Notes: generated by a model from the letters alone, not told the origin. Shown: positions 11,647-50,571, counted from the stretch's first letter. The stretch: DNA of 64,000 nucleotides from Oscheius dolichura (GCA_932521035.1 OW051495.1:4092001-4156000), one strand, 5' to 3'. Numbers and translations are program-made.

Positions 11647-12989
11647 CTATATGGGGACGACTTTCTCGGGGATGACCGTAATCCGGGGCCGGTAGCGGAA
11701 GGCGAAGGCTCGCCGGCCGAGGGGCAGAGTTCCCTTGGTTACGAGACATTTCAATTGGACACAGAGGAACCCAATTCCGCCGGGTATAAAGTGGGAGAAC
11801 CTCTCCAAGAGGATCGAGTCGACGACCTCCTCCGCGCACTTGTGCACTTCCATCACGTCAAAAAACCTGGAAATAAGAAGATTTCACACTTGGGAGGACA
11901 GCGGCGGGAAACAGGCGCGGCGCGGACAAAAGGCACGGGGACCGGTCGGGATGGACTCACGTGCAATAGGGCTCCTCCAGGTCGGCGATGAACGGCGTCT
12001 TCACGAAGTACGGGAAGATGTTGGTCAGCTTGATCTGTCTCTCGAGGCCCTTCTCATACAGTTCCATCTGGAGGGCCTCCTGGAAGCCCCGACAGGCGAA
12101 CTTGGCCGTGCTACAAGAGGGTCACAGGAGATCAAGAGGGGGACCGACCAGTAGGCAGTGCCGCAATACTCTCCGAAGTGGCTGCAGATGGACCCGACTG
12201 AGATGATGTGGCCGCTGTTGGCAGCCAGCATCTGGGGGTAGAAGGCCTTCACTGTCTGAATTGGAGGATGACACAGGAGGGGAGGAGAGGTCGGACCCAG
12301 ATGTGGCCGAGGATGTTGACGTCGCTGTTCCTCTTGTAGTCCTCGAAGGTCAGATCGGTCACTTCTCCGAACTTGAGGATGGCCGCGTTGGCCACGAGGA
12401 TATCCACCGACCCTAGAGAGGAGCTCCGTCTGAAAAAGAGGAAGGAGGATACCGTGGTTGACCCGGATGTTTTCGGCCGTCTGGCACATTTCCTGGTAGT
12501 TGGAGATGTCCGCCCGGTAGAAATGGGCCTCGCCGCCGCCCTCGCGGATCTCCTGCTCTGTCTGGTGGCCCGCTTTCTGCAAGTCCGATCACATTAATAT
12601 GCAAAGAGGGAGAAAAAGACCCTCGGGGGGTCAGCGGCCTTCTCCTGGGAGACTATTGAGTGATCCGACCTCGCCGATCAAATGGTCAATGATCTACGAG
12701 TAAAACTGGCCCGGAGGAAATAACAGTGCCCTTACATAAACCACTTAAAATAACTGACCTCGTTGACGTCGATTATGCAGCAGACGGCCTTGTGCCGGGT
12801 GGCCAGGAGCCGGGCCACCTCCTTGCCGATCCCCTGGGCTCCGCCGGTGATCACGACTACCTGGCCCTCGACCTTTTTCCGCCTGCCCAGGATGAGCCGG
12901 GGGATGTCGACGAAGAAGAAGACATAGAGCCAGACGAAGCTGAACGAGAAGGCCACCCAGCACCGTTGGCCAAGAGAAGCTCGACCCAT
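11647..12989 (-). CDS. Short-chain dehydrogenase/reductase, SDR16C/retinol dehydrogenase type
   Basis: The N-terminal exon (12989-12759) begins MGRASLGQRCW and has a membrane anchor (AFSFSFVWLYVFFFVDIPRLI). The Rossmann motif VVVITGGAQGIGKEVARLL follows, then the acidic NAD-type end CCIIDVNE. After a 182-nt intron come EAHFYRADISN, SVDILVANAAILKFGE (the NAA variant of NNAG), HIISVGSICSHFGEY and GTAYCTAKFACRGFQEAL. Ser and YxxxK are therefore present, and an intron splits the Cys codon of YCTAK. The C-terminal exon runs LERFSHFIPGGIGFLCVQLK to KVVPI and TAG at 11647-11649. Architecture (short N-terminal anchor, then SDR) matches SDR16C/17-beta-HSD11-like enzymes that oxidise retinol or sterol alcohols on ER or lipid droplets. 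The substrate cannot be read from sequence. CTTCCAG just before the ATG is a candidate trans-splice site. Confidence 0.85.
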
Positions 12990-13017
12990 CTCACTCTGGA
13001 AGGAGGACGGCTAGAGA

Positions 13018-13061
13018 AGAAGGGGGAGGAGGAGGAGAAGGAGGAGGAGGAGGGCGGGGTG
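13018..13061. repeat. GGA-rich simple repeat
   Basis: An imperfect (GGA)n tract just upstream of the dehydrogenase start. Read on the minus strand it would give a Pro/Ser run, which inflates a spurious open frame at 12991-13455. Confidence 0.85.
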
Positions 13062-14024
13062 GGTAATGGAGGACAAGGGGAGAAATAAGTAGGGGGTATC
13101 CATGTCTCCCAGGAGACATTACTACGGCAGGGGAACAGGAATCTTTGGTTCGCAAAATAAGGAAGTACGCCTCTGCCCCGGACAGAGGAGTCTCTGCGAA
13201 CTGGCGGCCCGCCTCAAAGTCATTTGGACGGTATCGACGGCGGTTCAGCTGAAAACAGCCAGTGACCAGGGGAAGGGAGCCACGTGACCGAGGGCAGCAG
13301 CTGAGTGGCCCGGTTGAGAGAGAACTACAGTCCATGGGATTAGCCCGCAGGGAAACCCGCGGAAACGGGACCGAAAGGAGATTTCGAACAGCTGGACGGA
13401 AGGAGAAATCTCTTGGGAGGGGAGAAGGGGCGCCGCTGCCGCCGGCCGACGACAACGACCCCGCTCAAAAACGTTAGGCAATGATCTTATCTCGTCTAGA
13501 GCTTCCCGGGGTTACCTCGACCTCTCTTCCCCTTCCCGTACAATTTCTTTTCTTTTTATTCCAAACGGCCCACTTTCCAATTCTTTCTGCTGTCGAGACT
13601 GTACGGGTGCGGAAGCACGAATCTCCGATTATTCCATTTTAAATTTCAATCACATAAAACTGAAAACGAGTAGGAGTTGAGAAATTTCCCGACTTGAATA
13701 GAGTTAGGTTCACTTTATCGTTCAACGGACAAAAGGGACAGGTGCGAGTGGGAGAATAGAATATTCGACTAAATTTTGTAAGTGGGGGATGGCCAACGAA
13801 ATAAAAAAGAAGCTAAGGGAAGAGAAAAAGTTGCCGAGGACGGGGAAATGACGAGATATCACGGTACAGCAACCACCAGTATGAAAACTGAGAAAACGGG
13901 GAACAGCCCTCTCCCCGGGGAGGGTTTAGATTAAGTTAGAAAATATACAAATATGTGGCAGGAGACCGATTATGCAGGGGTCTCGGGGAGGAGCTGCACG
14001 GGACCGGGCGGGGGAGAGGACGAG
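13062..14024. other. Intergenic between dehydrogenase and Arl8
   Basis: Both flanking genes are on the minus strand, so this holds the Arl8 3' end and the dehydrogenase promoter. GC-rich to about 13490, then A-rich from 13560 to 13900. No gene is supported. Confidence 0.4.
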
Positions 14025-14874
14025 TTAACGCTGGGACTTGCTGTGCTGGATCAGCCACTGCAGGGTCACGTCGATGTTCTCCTTCTCCTTGCACGAGATC
14101 GAGTAGCAGCAGATCTCGCGGTTCTGGATAGAGGCCAGATTCCTGAATTATTTGGAATGAGGGGAGGGGACTCGGACGGGATACATTCTCTCTATCAGCT
14201 GACGCTCGTCCAGAGCTCCGGGGAGATCCTTTTTGTTGCCTAGAACAAGAACCGGAATGGCGTCGAGTTGAGGCTTGTCGAGCAGCTGGATCAGCTCGTT
14301 TCTAGATGCCTGAACCCCTTTCTTTCCTCAATTGCCCCTTCTACAATACCTCTAGTTTATCCTCATCAGCTGCATCCACCATAAATACAATAGCATTCAC
14401 TCCTCGACAATAGCGTTCCCACATCGAACGGAACCGTGGCTGGCCTCCAATATCCCATAACTTGAAAAAGTATCTTTTAAATGTATTGGGGAGATTCACC
14501 TTGATCGTTACATTCCCTTTTGTGATTTTTCGCATATTGAAACCAACAGTTGGAATCATATCCTCGGTAAATTGGCCACTCTGAAAGGACTTTTTTTTTC
14601 TAGGGAATGTGCTGATTGTTTCTTATAACTGAAACTTTTTCACTGCTAATGTTCGAGCAACAGAAATAATTGTTTACGCAACCACTAAGCCAGAGTACGA
14701 CGCTCGGGTGTTGGTGGATCCTTTTTCCATGAAAGGCCAAGACAAACTCACAGCAATAACGTTTACAAATGTAGTTTTTCCTGAATTCTGAAGGCCGACG
14801 AGTGTCAATTCCATTTCCTCTTTCCAGAAGAGGGACCTAATCCACTCTAGTACTCTATTTATCATGGCGAACAT
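14025..14874 (-). CDS. arl-8: Arl8 small GTPase
   Basis: Arl8 links lysosomes and synaptic-vesicle precursors to kinesin. The frame reads [20 protein letters not shown], then the P-loop [10 protein letters not shown] (the family usually has LQYSGKTTF), [62 protein letters not shown] (NKxD) and [20 protein letters not shown] (SCK), ending SKSQR and TAA at 14025-14027. There is no N-terminal glycine, as expected for Arl8. I choose MFAMINRV (14874): it fits family length and follows an acceptor ACATTTCCAG by 5 nt. An upstream in-frame ATG at 14904 would add about ten residues. Between TIK and LWDIGG is a 39-nt GTGAAT...TTCAAG intron that has no stop and keeps frame. The two downstream exons are clearly GC-richer than the upstream ones. 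Confidence 0.95.
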
Positions 14875-15437
14875 TTTGCCTGGAAATGTCAAGAATTTTG
14901 CCATCAAAAAGTAGAGGGAGATAAAAGTAGTCGAGGATAAATGGATGAGAGGGTTGAAATTTGACGCAATGCGTTTAGTTGCCTAATTGGCTAATGAAAA
15001 CAAGAAATTTGCCCTGAAATCGATTAGCTGCCATCATCTTTGCGGAAAGCGCAGATGGCTCCACAAGCAATGCGTTATTTTGATCGGGTTTATTTCGTGG
15101 AATGAATTGAACAGAATAATCGATCTCTGGACAACTTGAAGGGTTTCCCTGGAAGACACCAAAATGAATGTTGCCTATATGCAGTGTTGTGCAAAATATG
15201 AGGATAAAGGATAATCCGATAGTCTCTGACTGTATAAGTGATGTTTCTGACAGAGAGATAAAACTGGTAGGGTTGATACTGCTTGATTTGTGTGGAAACA
15301 GAAGGTGAGTAACGAAGGGGTATTGACGAGAACAACTTCAAAGGTCGGCCCCCTCTGTCCCGCAACGAAAAGTCGGCCCGAATGATCGCACGCGGAGTGA
15401 AATGAACGCGGAGCGACTTGTTTTGCGACTCTCTTGA
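14875..15437. promoter_or_regulatory. Divergent promoter region Arl8 / BRK1 cluster
   Basis: Separates the Arl8 start (minus) from the BRK1 start (plus). It holds an open minus-strand frame (15090-15470) without protein-like features. No canonical TATA box stands out. Confidence 0.4.
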
Positions 15438-16037
15438 ATGAACACGGGAGTCGGATCTATCCAGTTGCAACTCAGAGACGACTGGAATAACCGAGAGTGT
15501 GAACAGGTGGGTAGTATGTTCTTTTAGAAAAAAGGGAAGAAAAGTTGTTCCAATTGTGTGAATGTCTGGTTATTTTTTTACAAGGAAACCCCCTGATAAG
15601 GCCACATATGTTTACTTATGTTGAAAGAACAATCATAACCTTGTAAGCCAGTTATAAATTTATTCTTTTCAGATAATTTCGGATAACATCAAGAGCATCT
15701 CCATCTTTCTATCTAATTTTGGTAAGCCTTTTTGATATTACCCTCTGGTATTATGATTAGTTTTGTTAGGGTATAGCCTGCTTTTCGTTTTTAAACCATT
15801 TTGTTCTTCATGTTGTACAAACGGACTTTAAATGCTGCAAAATTCCCTGAAAGCATTCTGATTTTCTGACTTCTAAATATTGTTTTCAGAGTTGTCGTGC
15901 AGAAGCAAGCTCGCTACGCTCTCCGACAAACTTAATCTTCTTGAACGTAAAGTCGAGTTCTTAGAAGCCAAGGTAGCATAGCGTTTTTTTTCAGTTCAGC
16001 AGGTTTTTAGATTACCAAAGGTGATACTCTATCTTAA
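15438..16037 (+). CDS. BRK1: BRICK1 (HSPC300), WAVE regulatory complex subunit
   Basis: Four exons give a 75-residue coiled-coil protein, the usual family length: MNTGVGSIQLQLRDDWNNRE, then SDNIKSISIFLSNF, LSCRSKLATLSDKLNLLERK, VEFLEAK and ITKGDTLS. The SCRSKLATL...LERK and ITKGDTL blocks are hallmarks of BRK1, which nucleates the five-subunit WAVE/SCAR complex that controls Arp2/3-driven actin assembly. The 3'-terminal exon is only 27 nt including the stop (ATT at 16011 to TAA at 16035-16037). The next gene's ATG begins 2 nt later, making this the first gene of a tight same-strand cluster. Confidence 0.93.
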
Positions 16038-16039
16038 AA

Positions 16040-16508
16040 ATGTCTGGTAGCGTTGCTCGTTCCACTACCTCGGCTGTTCGCACTGTTGCACCGGTTGTTT
16101 CCAGTAATAAATATCAGGCTCGTCTTGCCGTACTGCAAGCCTACAAAGAAATGTTGGTTTTAACATTTTTTTTAAATATTTAACTTTTAGGCAGCGTTTA
16201 ACTCCCAAGTTTTGGTGGGATTTCCGCATGAACGATATGCCTTTGGGTGTTTTTCGCGCTGTTATCAAACAGCAGTTTATGAAAAACGCCCATCTCGAAG
16301 ATGTTCGCGTAATTGATAGACTTGTTGGAGAAACTAAGCAGGTAATCGATGCAAATTAATTTTCAAACCAATCTCTTATGTTTAGCATATGTATTCGATC
16401 CGATACGCTTTCTACAATCCAGATCATGTGCGTAACTATCTGTTCCGTGAAAATGTCGAAGCCAAACCTAAGGACTTCCTTTCTAAGTTCCTTAATGGAA
16501 AAGAGTAG
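16040..16508 (+). CDS. NDUFA6: Complex I accessory subunit NDUFA6 (B14)
   Basis: Three exons start at MSGSVARSTTSAVRTVAPV (16040), 2 nt after the BRK1 stop. The diagnostic blocks are VIKQQFMKNAHLEDVRVIDR and the C-terminal KPKDFLSKFLNG, which match NDUFA6/B14, an LYR-family subunit that recruits mitochondrial acyl carrier protein to NADH dehydrogenase. The expected Leu-Tyr-Arg triplet in the first helix appears changed: the corresponding stretch reads ARLAVLQAYKEMQRLTP. The stop TAG is at 16506-16508. The product is about 125 residues, close to the usual length. Confidence 0.9.
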
Positions 16509-16638
16509 ATAGCTCAGCTCAATAGGACGTGTGAATAACGAGTTATTGTGTCGTAGAATATAATGAAAGTACGCGATTTTTTTGTCTTTTCACTGTTTGG
16601 TTTCAACCAAATGTTTTTGCACATCTTTTTTAAATTTT

Positions 16639-16646
16639 CCCTCCAG
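16639..16646 (+). promoter_or_regulatory. Candidate trans-splice acceptor for COQ3
   Basis: TTTCCCTCCAG, ending at 16646, lies between the NDUFA6 stop and the COQ3 ATG and 13 nt before that ATG, with no donor partner needed for the reading frame. This is the layout expected of a spliced-leader acceptor inside an operon. Confidence 0.45.
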
Positions 16647-16659
16647 ATATTTAAGATCA

Positions 16660-18076
16660 ATGATTTCAAGGAAATTTCTTGCCAGCTTTTCCGTACAAAC
16701 ACGGGTACATTCATCGCATTCCGTCGATGTGAATGAAGTAAAACGGTTTGGACAACTATCTGAAAATTGGTTTGATGAACAAGGTCCATTTAAACCCCTA
16801 CATGCTTTAAATAAATTACGCGTTCCCTGGATACTTAGGAATACTAATAAGGTAATAATTGGCTTATCATATTTGGGATGACCTCATAAGCTTCCCACTA
16901 TTTAGTTTCAGATCAAATCGCCTATCGCTGCTTTAGATGTTGGATGCGGTGGTGGTCTGCTTAGTATTCCTTTATCTAGAGCTGGTTTACACGTCACCGG
17001 TATCGACGCGACGCCAGAAGCCGTAGGTATATTTTATGACTGATAAAAACTTTCTTTTGCAGATAACTAGTGCTCAAAATTGGATTAAATCTCCAGCGTT
17101 AAAGCGAAACTTGAAAAATTCTTCTATATATTATGAAACAAAAACTGTAGAAGATTTTGCCCTTCAGAAACCAGGAGGTTAGTTATTTTATTGCAGTTTT
17201 CCGCGACTAGGCAAAGTGAATGCTTTGAACAGCTGTGTGTGCGTTTCACAATCGACTTTTGTCAAAATTTCAATTTGATACTTATTTCATTGCTGCTTTT
17301 CTTTGATATAACGTAAGACCACATTGAAAACGTCAATTTTAGAAAAAAAAAAGAAATCTTAAAACTTTCGTTAATGAACTTGTTTGTCGGCTCCTTTCGC
17401 TAGGTTCGCGTCAGCTCGCCTCCTTTTTCGCTGTTTTGTTGCATCGATCGCTGCTGGCCTGTGCGCTCATTTTGTGTCTGCGCTCTCCGCGCTGCCCCCA
17501 TTAGTGCTGGCTCTCTAGAAGCCCCGTCATGTCCCCGTTTTCATGTAAAAATTTCTAGCATTTGATGTCGTTGTGGCTTCCGAAATAGTGGAACATGTAG
17601 CCGATCTAAATTCTTTTGTTTCGGCATGTGTCACGTTAACCAAACCAGGAGGGACGCTTTTCTTCACAACTATCAACAAAACCCTTTTGAGTAGGGTAGC
17701 TGCTGTCTTCCTTGCAGAGGTTCGACTTCGGTTTTATTTTAGCCACTCGGTTTTATCCTTACATAATTTATTTAAAGTGTATTTCTATTCAAATTCTTAG
17801 TATTAAGGATGTCCTGCGGATAGTACCAAAAGGAGTGCATGAATGGGAAAAATTTGTTTCACCTGAAGAGCTGACTCATACTCTTCATAACAACGGTTGC
17901 CACGTAAGGTCAGTTACCAGTATATTATTGATTTAGTTCATCATTATCCGTGTTTCTCATTAGAAACTTATTTTTTTAGATTAGTAAATGGTCTCGCGTA
18001 CAACCCAGCTTGTAATGAGTGGCATTGGATTGGATCAACACAAATAAATTACGGGCTCATTGCTCAAAAAGTGTAG
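16660..18076 (+). CDS. coq-3: Ubiquinone biosynthesis O-methyltransferase COQ3
   Basis: SAM-dependent methyltransferase carrying out both O-methylations of ubiquinone synthesis on the matrix side of the inner mitochondrial membrane. From ATG 16660 the first 25 residues ([18 protein letters not shown]) are basic and hydroxylated, like a mitochondrial presequence. Then come the COQ3/UbiG signature [20 protein letters not shown], motif [20 protein letters not shown] with acidic GIDATPEAV, and [51 protein letters not shown]. It ends NYGLIAQKV and TAG at 18074-18076. Exons are short and separated by 45-60-nt introns, except one of about 380 nt (17179-17557) with unusual composition. It is the third gene of the cluster. 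Confidence 0.95.
17179..17557 (+). other. Large COQ3 intron with a GC-rich block
   Basis: A single long intron (donor GTTAGT after KPG, acceptor TTTCTAG before AFDVVV) in a gene whose other introns are about ten times shorter. Positions 17385-17540 are distinctly richer in C and G than the surrounding DNA and have no open frame. It may be an inserted element or an intronic small RNA host. Confidence 0.4.
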
Positions 18077-18203
18077 TAAATAAAGATCTTTTTTTATGCT
18101 CGGCTATATTCTACAATCGTTTTATGCGGACGTATATCTATATCGTGTTTTCTTTCTATATTTTATAATAACGTACATTTAAGTTAGCCCAAACCCCGAA
18201 GCA

Positions 18204-19909
18204 ATGGATGAGGAATACGATGCTATTATTCTCGGAACAGGACTTAAGGTTCGTGTTCTTTCAGGAAGTTATAATTGTATTTCAAGGAATGCATTATCTC
18301 TGGGATGTTGTCCGTTTCTGGGAAAAAAGTTTTACACATGGATAGAAACAACTATTACGGAGGAGAGTCTGCATCTTTGACTCCTTTAGAGCAACTTTAT
18401 GAGAAATTTCTCGGTATAGTTCTTGTCTATGAATGTCTAATAGTATTATAGGTCCTAACGGAAAACCACCTGCCGAGATGGGACGCGGTCGTGATTGGAA
18501 TGTAGATCTTATTCCAAAGTTTTTAATGGCGAATGGATCAATGGTGAAACTGCTTATCCATACCGGTGTTACCCGTTACTTGGAATTCAAGTCAATCGAG
18601 GCATCTTATGTCTACAAGCAAGGAAAGGTAACACATGCCATAATTTAATTTTTATTTTCATTGTGAAATTAAGATCTACAAAGTGCCTGCAGATGAAATG
18701 GAAGCTCTTGCTACAAGTCTCATGGGAATGTTTGAGAAACGACGATTCAAGAAGTTCCTTGTCTGGGTACAAACTTATGATAGAAACAACAAGGATACCT
18801 GGCAAGGACTTGACCCTGACAACAGCACCATGCAACAAGTTTATGAGAAGTTCGGTCTTGACGAAAACACTGCTGACTTCACCGGGCACGCTCTTGCTCT
18901 GTTCAGAAATGACGAGTGCGCAATTGACATACATAATATATAACTGTTCGTTCAGATATAAACACCAACCTTTTGGACCAGCTATAGAAAAAATCCGCCT
19001 TTATTCCGATTCTCTTGCTCGTTATGGAAAATCACCTTACCTATATCCGCTTTATGGTCTCGGAGAGCTGCCACAGGTTTTTTAGCTTTTTAAAAATCAA
19101 ACATCAATTACAGGGTTTTGCTCGCCTTTCGGCAATTTATGGAGGCACTTACATGTTAGACAAGCCGGTTGATAGTCTTGTCATCGAAAATGGGAAGGTT
19201 GTCGGTGTTAAGTGTGGGGAAGAAACTGTCAGAGGAAAGCAGGTTTGTACTGCAATACACATTAATTAATTATTTTTCCTATACGTTCAATATATCTTTT
19301 TTCATATTTTATTGCCTAACGATTGCTCTTATAGGTTTACTGCGACCCTTCCTATGCGCCTGATCGTGTCAAGAAAGTTGGTCAAGTTGTACGCGCTATT
19401 TGCCTTCTTAACCATCCTATTGCTAATACAAGCGATGCGCAGTCTTGTCAAATTATTATCCCCCAGAAGCAAGTTGGCCGACATTTTGGTGCGTTTATCT
19501 TTTCAGCCGATAATAAGTAATGTTTAGACATCTACATCTCTTGCTGCTCTAATACCAACATGGTAACTCCGAAAGGATGGTATTTGGCCATGGTTTCAAC
19601 AACTGTGGAAACCAACAATCCCGAAACTGAAATTCTACCCGGAATTCAGCTTTTAGGAACAATCGCAGAAAAGTTAGTTACATTTTTTTACTTTTAACCG
19701 TATCGTTTAGATTTGTTTCGATTTCTGATATTTACGAGCCTGTTGACCTGGGAAAGGAATCTCAAATTTTCATCTCGACTTCTTATGATGCTACCACTCA
19801 TTTCGAAAGTACCTGCAAGGATGTTTTGGATGTTTTCCACCGAGGAACTACAGAAGAATTTGACTTCACCAAGATCACCCACCTCAGTCTGGAGGACACT
19901 AATGAGTAA
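18204..19909 (+). CDS. gdi-1: Rab GDP-dissociation inhibitor
   Basis: GDI extracts prenylated GDP-bound Rabs from membranes and returns them to donor compartments. Seven or more exons from ATG 18204 encode the FAD-fold-like N-terminus [18 protein letters not shown], then [39 protein letters not shown] (Rab-binding platform), [27 protein letters not shown] and [20 protein letters not shown]. The conserved C-terminal region reads [20 protein letters not shown] and [11 protein letters not shown], ending DTNE and TAA at 19907-19909. Length is about 440 residues, normal for GDI and shorter than REP proteins, which carry long inserts. It starts 127 nt after the COQ3 stop on the same strand. Confidence 0.95.
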
Positions 19910-20605
19910 AACAACGTCTGCAACAGCTGCGCCTTTTTTATGGTTTACTAAACATTCTAACTTATTGCTCTGTCCTATTTATTATGGCTATCCTGTATAT
20001 TTTCCCTCAGCTTGTGTTGTGCCCAACTTTAAGTCGTAGTTTCCGTTTGTTTATATTGTGATAACTCTTCTGGATTCCGCTTTTGTGTGAAGGTAATCTT
20101 TTCGCAATTGACTGTTTTATTTTGTCGCAGCATAAAGGCATTCCGTCCGTATCGCGCTATTTCTCGGAGTAACAAATACACTAGGCTTCAATTATATTCA
20201 TTATGACCGTTATTTATAAAAAAAATATAAACAATCTCGGGTGAAAGAGAAAACTTTGGCTAGCCATAGAATCTATTACAGATGAAAATGGCGACCCCCA
20301 TGTGAAAAAGTGCACTTTTGTGTGTGTGGAGTTGTCCCTAACTCGGACACATTCAATATTATAACTTTGAAAGCGTCGACAAGGAGAAAGGGAGTCCCGG
20401 CCCTTACCCCTCGCACTTTTCTCAAAAAAATAGGTGTCCCTCCCCAAATTAAAAGAAAAGTGTACGACACTCGAGTCTCTGATTGTCCCGGATCAAAAAC
20501 TGAGGAAATATACAACAAACAGTGAGCAAAATTGACATGGGGGAATCTGGAAAGCTATTGGCGTGAAAATGGTTTAAAAAAATTGGAAAAGTAATAAAAT
20601 AGACG
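19910..20605. other. Convergent intergenic region GDI / twitchin
   Basis: Holds the 3' UTRs of Rab GDI (plus) and twitchin (minus). AT-rich on the left; composition rises through 20280-20520. No additional gene is supported. Confidence 0.45.
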
Positions 20606-48981
<28,376 letters not shown>

Positions 48982-49417
48982 CTTGTGCGACGGACGACCC
49001 CGGCTGCGAGAGGATTGCGACTGAGCCGAGCCGCTAAAAATACACAACACACGAGCCCCCTGCGGGGGGACTTGCCGTTGATGCCGCCCGGGGGAAAAAC
49101 CTCTTGGCAAAGGAGCTACTGCTTATGAAAATAGAAGCCATAACCCTCAAGTATCAAATACATTTATTTAATACTGTTAGTCGAGATACTGAATGCCCAC
49201 TGGTAAACAATAAAACCGAAAATTCTAAGGAAAATGTACATCGCTATAAAAGATGTGTTATGTCTATAGAAGAGCCTGACGCATTGATAAAAGCAATTCT
49301 GCCATTGTCAAAGATGGAATAGACCACATGTTGACCAGATAAATGTGATATCATATTGCTTAATAAAATAGGTGTTGAAGGGCTGGAACAGACCGTTTGG
49401 GATTGTAATGAAAAAGC

Positions 49418-50508
49418 TTACTCAAGACAAATCACTGAAAAAACAGGAGTAGTGTCAACATTGTAGCTGTAATGTTGTGGTAGGTAAACTTCAAAATCAG
49501 CTGCCAATTTGTGTGTCATATCGGTGGCAACAACCTCGGCCTTTCTGAAAATGGTTTTATGGTGAGTTAAAATTATTTTAACCTCTTTTTAGAAGACATA
49601 GATGACGTTTCAAGTAAATTCCTTTTCCTGTCAGAATATTCTACCCACGAGGATGACAAAGTCGCATATTCTAAAGAAGGCCAGTAAAGTGGACGACAAG
49701 GTTTTTGACGACGAGAATTCTGTGATCATTCTTAATTAAATTATAAGTAATTAGTATTACCCGTGATATACGAAAAGTGGAACTGTGAATTTTAATTTCA
49801 CATTTTACTGGAACTAGACTCTCTAATCTGTGCAACTGAGGCATATGTAGTAATCCGATTTCTACTGATGGAAAACACTCTAATAGAGTCGACCTCTTCT
49901 CGTCACAAGCTTTCGATGTTGTGGCTTCTTCGGTGCATTGCGGCAGTACACGTTCAATATGGCGTTTTCTTTAAAAAATGGTTTAATTTTCAACATTTGT
50001 CGTTCTCTCGTATTTGACAAACTAACCTCGGCCGAATCACAACAAAACCAGCCCTCTTCAGTGTGCAATATGCCAAATACTTGTAAAATGGAACTTTTTG
50101 CTGCTCAAGCATACAATATCCTTCTTGAATTGTCATGGGGAATTTATCTTGTTTTGTGACGACAGCAAGGCAGTTCTATAAAATTAAAACGTTGTTATAA
50201 AGTAATTTAACCTGCCTCCATCAAATAAACAACTTCTTCTGGCCACAGAAAGTGATCTCCATTTGATCCAGGAACACCCATTACAGCCAGATGGGAGCGC
50301 TTAAAAAGTCATCTCACTGATTAAATCCAGCTCCTTACACATTTCTTTAACACTTTTAAATTAGGAAACTTTGGATTATAAGCAATGTGGAGGAGATTGT
50401 TCCTATAAGGTGAGTATGTCTGAAGTAAGTAAACTAACTTATTTCTTCTGCGATTGGTATTAACTTCCGATATAGACATCTAATATCAGTTTCTTCATGT
50501 GAGAATCG
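49418..50508 (-). CDS. TSEN54: tRNA-splicing endonuclease subunit TSEN54-like (5' end unresolved)
   Basis: Structural subunit of the TSEN complex that cuts introns from pre-tRNAs in the nucleus. Exons in order: RFSHEETDIRCLYRK; NLLHIAYNPKFPNLKVLKKC; HLAVMGVPGSNGDHFLWPEE with VVYLME; then CLAVVTKQDKFPMTIQEGYC, KVPFYKYLAYCTLKRAGFVV. These match the TSEN54 N-terminal domain (human PEEALYLLE...LPLSIQEAYQLL...FSHLKRLGYVV). After a divergent linker, YWPSLEYATLSSSWVEYSDR and HKLAADFEVYLPQHYSYN correspond to the C-terminal FDVY region. TAA is at 49418-49420. The junction after VVYLME needs a GC-AG intron (donor GAG|GCAGGT, 50176-50215). The acceptor TATTTACAG at 50509 opens the first exon seen, but no in-frame ATG follows; a first exon may lie between there and 50760. 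It follows DENND4 on the same strand. Confidence 0.8.
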
Positions 50509-50564
50509 CTGTAAATACGGAGAAACCGGTGTCACAAAGACAATTAATAATTATCTCTTTATTA

Positions 50565-50571
50565 CATATAA
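50565..50571 (-). terminator. Poly(A) signal of DENND4
   Basis: AATAAA on the minus strand in TATGTAATAAAGAG, about 200 nt past the DENND4 stop and some 55 nt before the first TSEN54 exon. This is the arrangement seen at operon intergenic junctions. Confidence 0.4.

Noticed and set aside
12991-13455. Proline-rich minus-strand frame upstream of the dehydrogenase
   Set aside because: Its Pro/Ser run is the GGA simple repeat read backwards, and the dehydrogenase has its own ATG with an acceptor directly before it.
15090-15470. 126-codon minus-strand frame between Arl8 and BRK1
   Set aside because: It overlaps the BRK1 first exon in antisense, has no recognisable motif and sits in a divergent promoter region.
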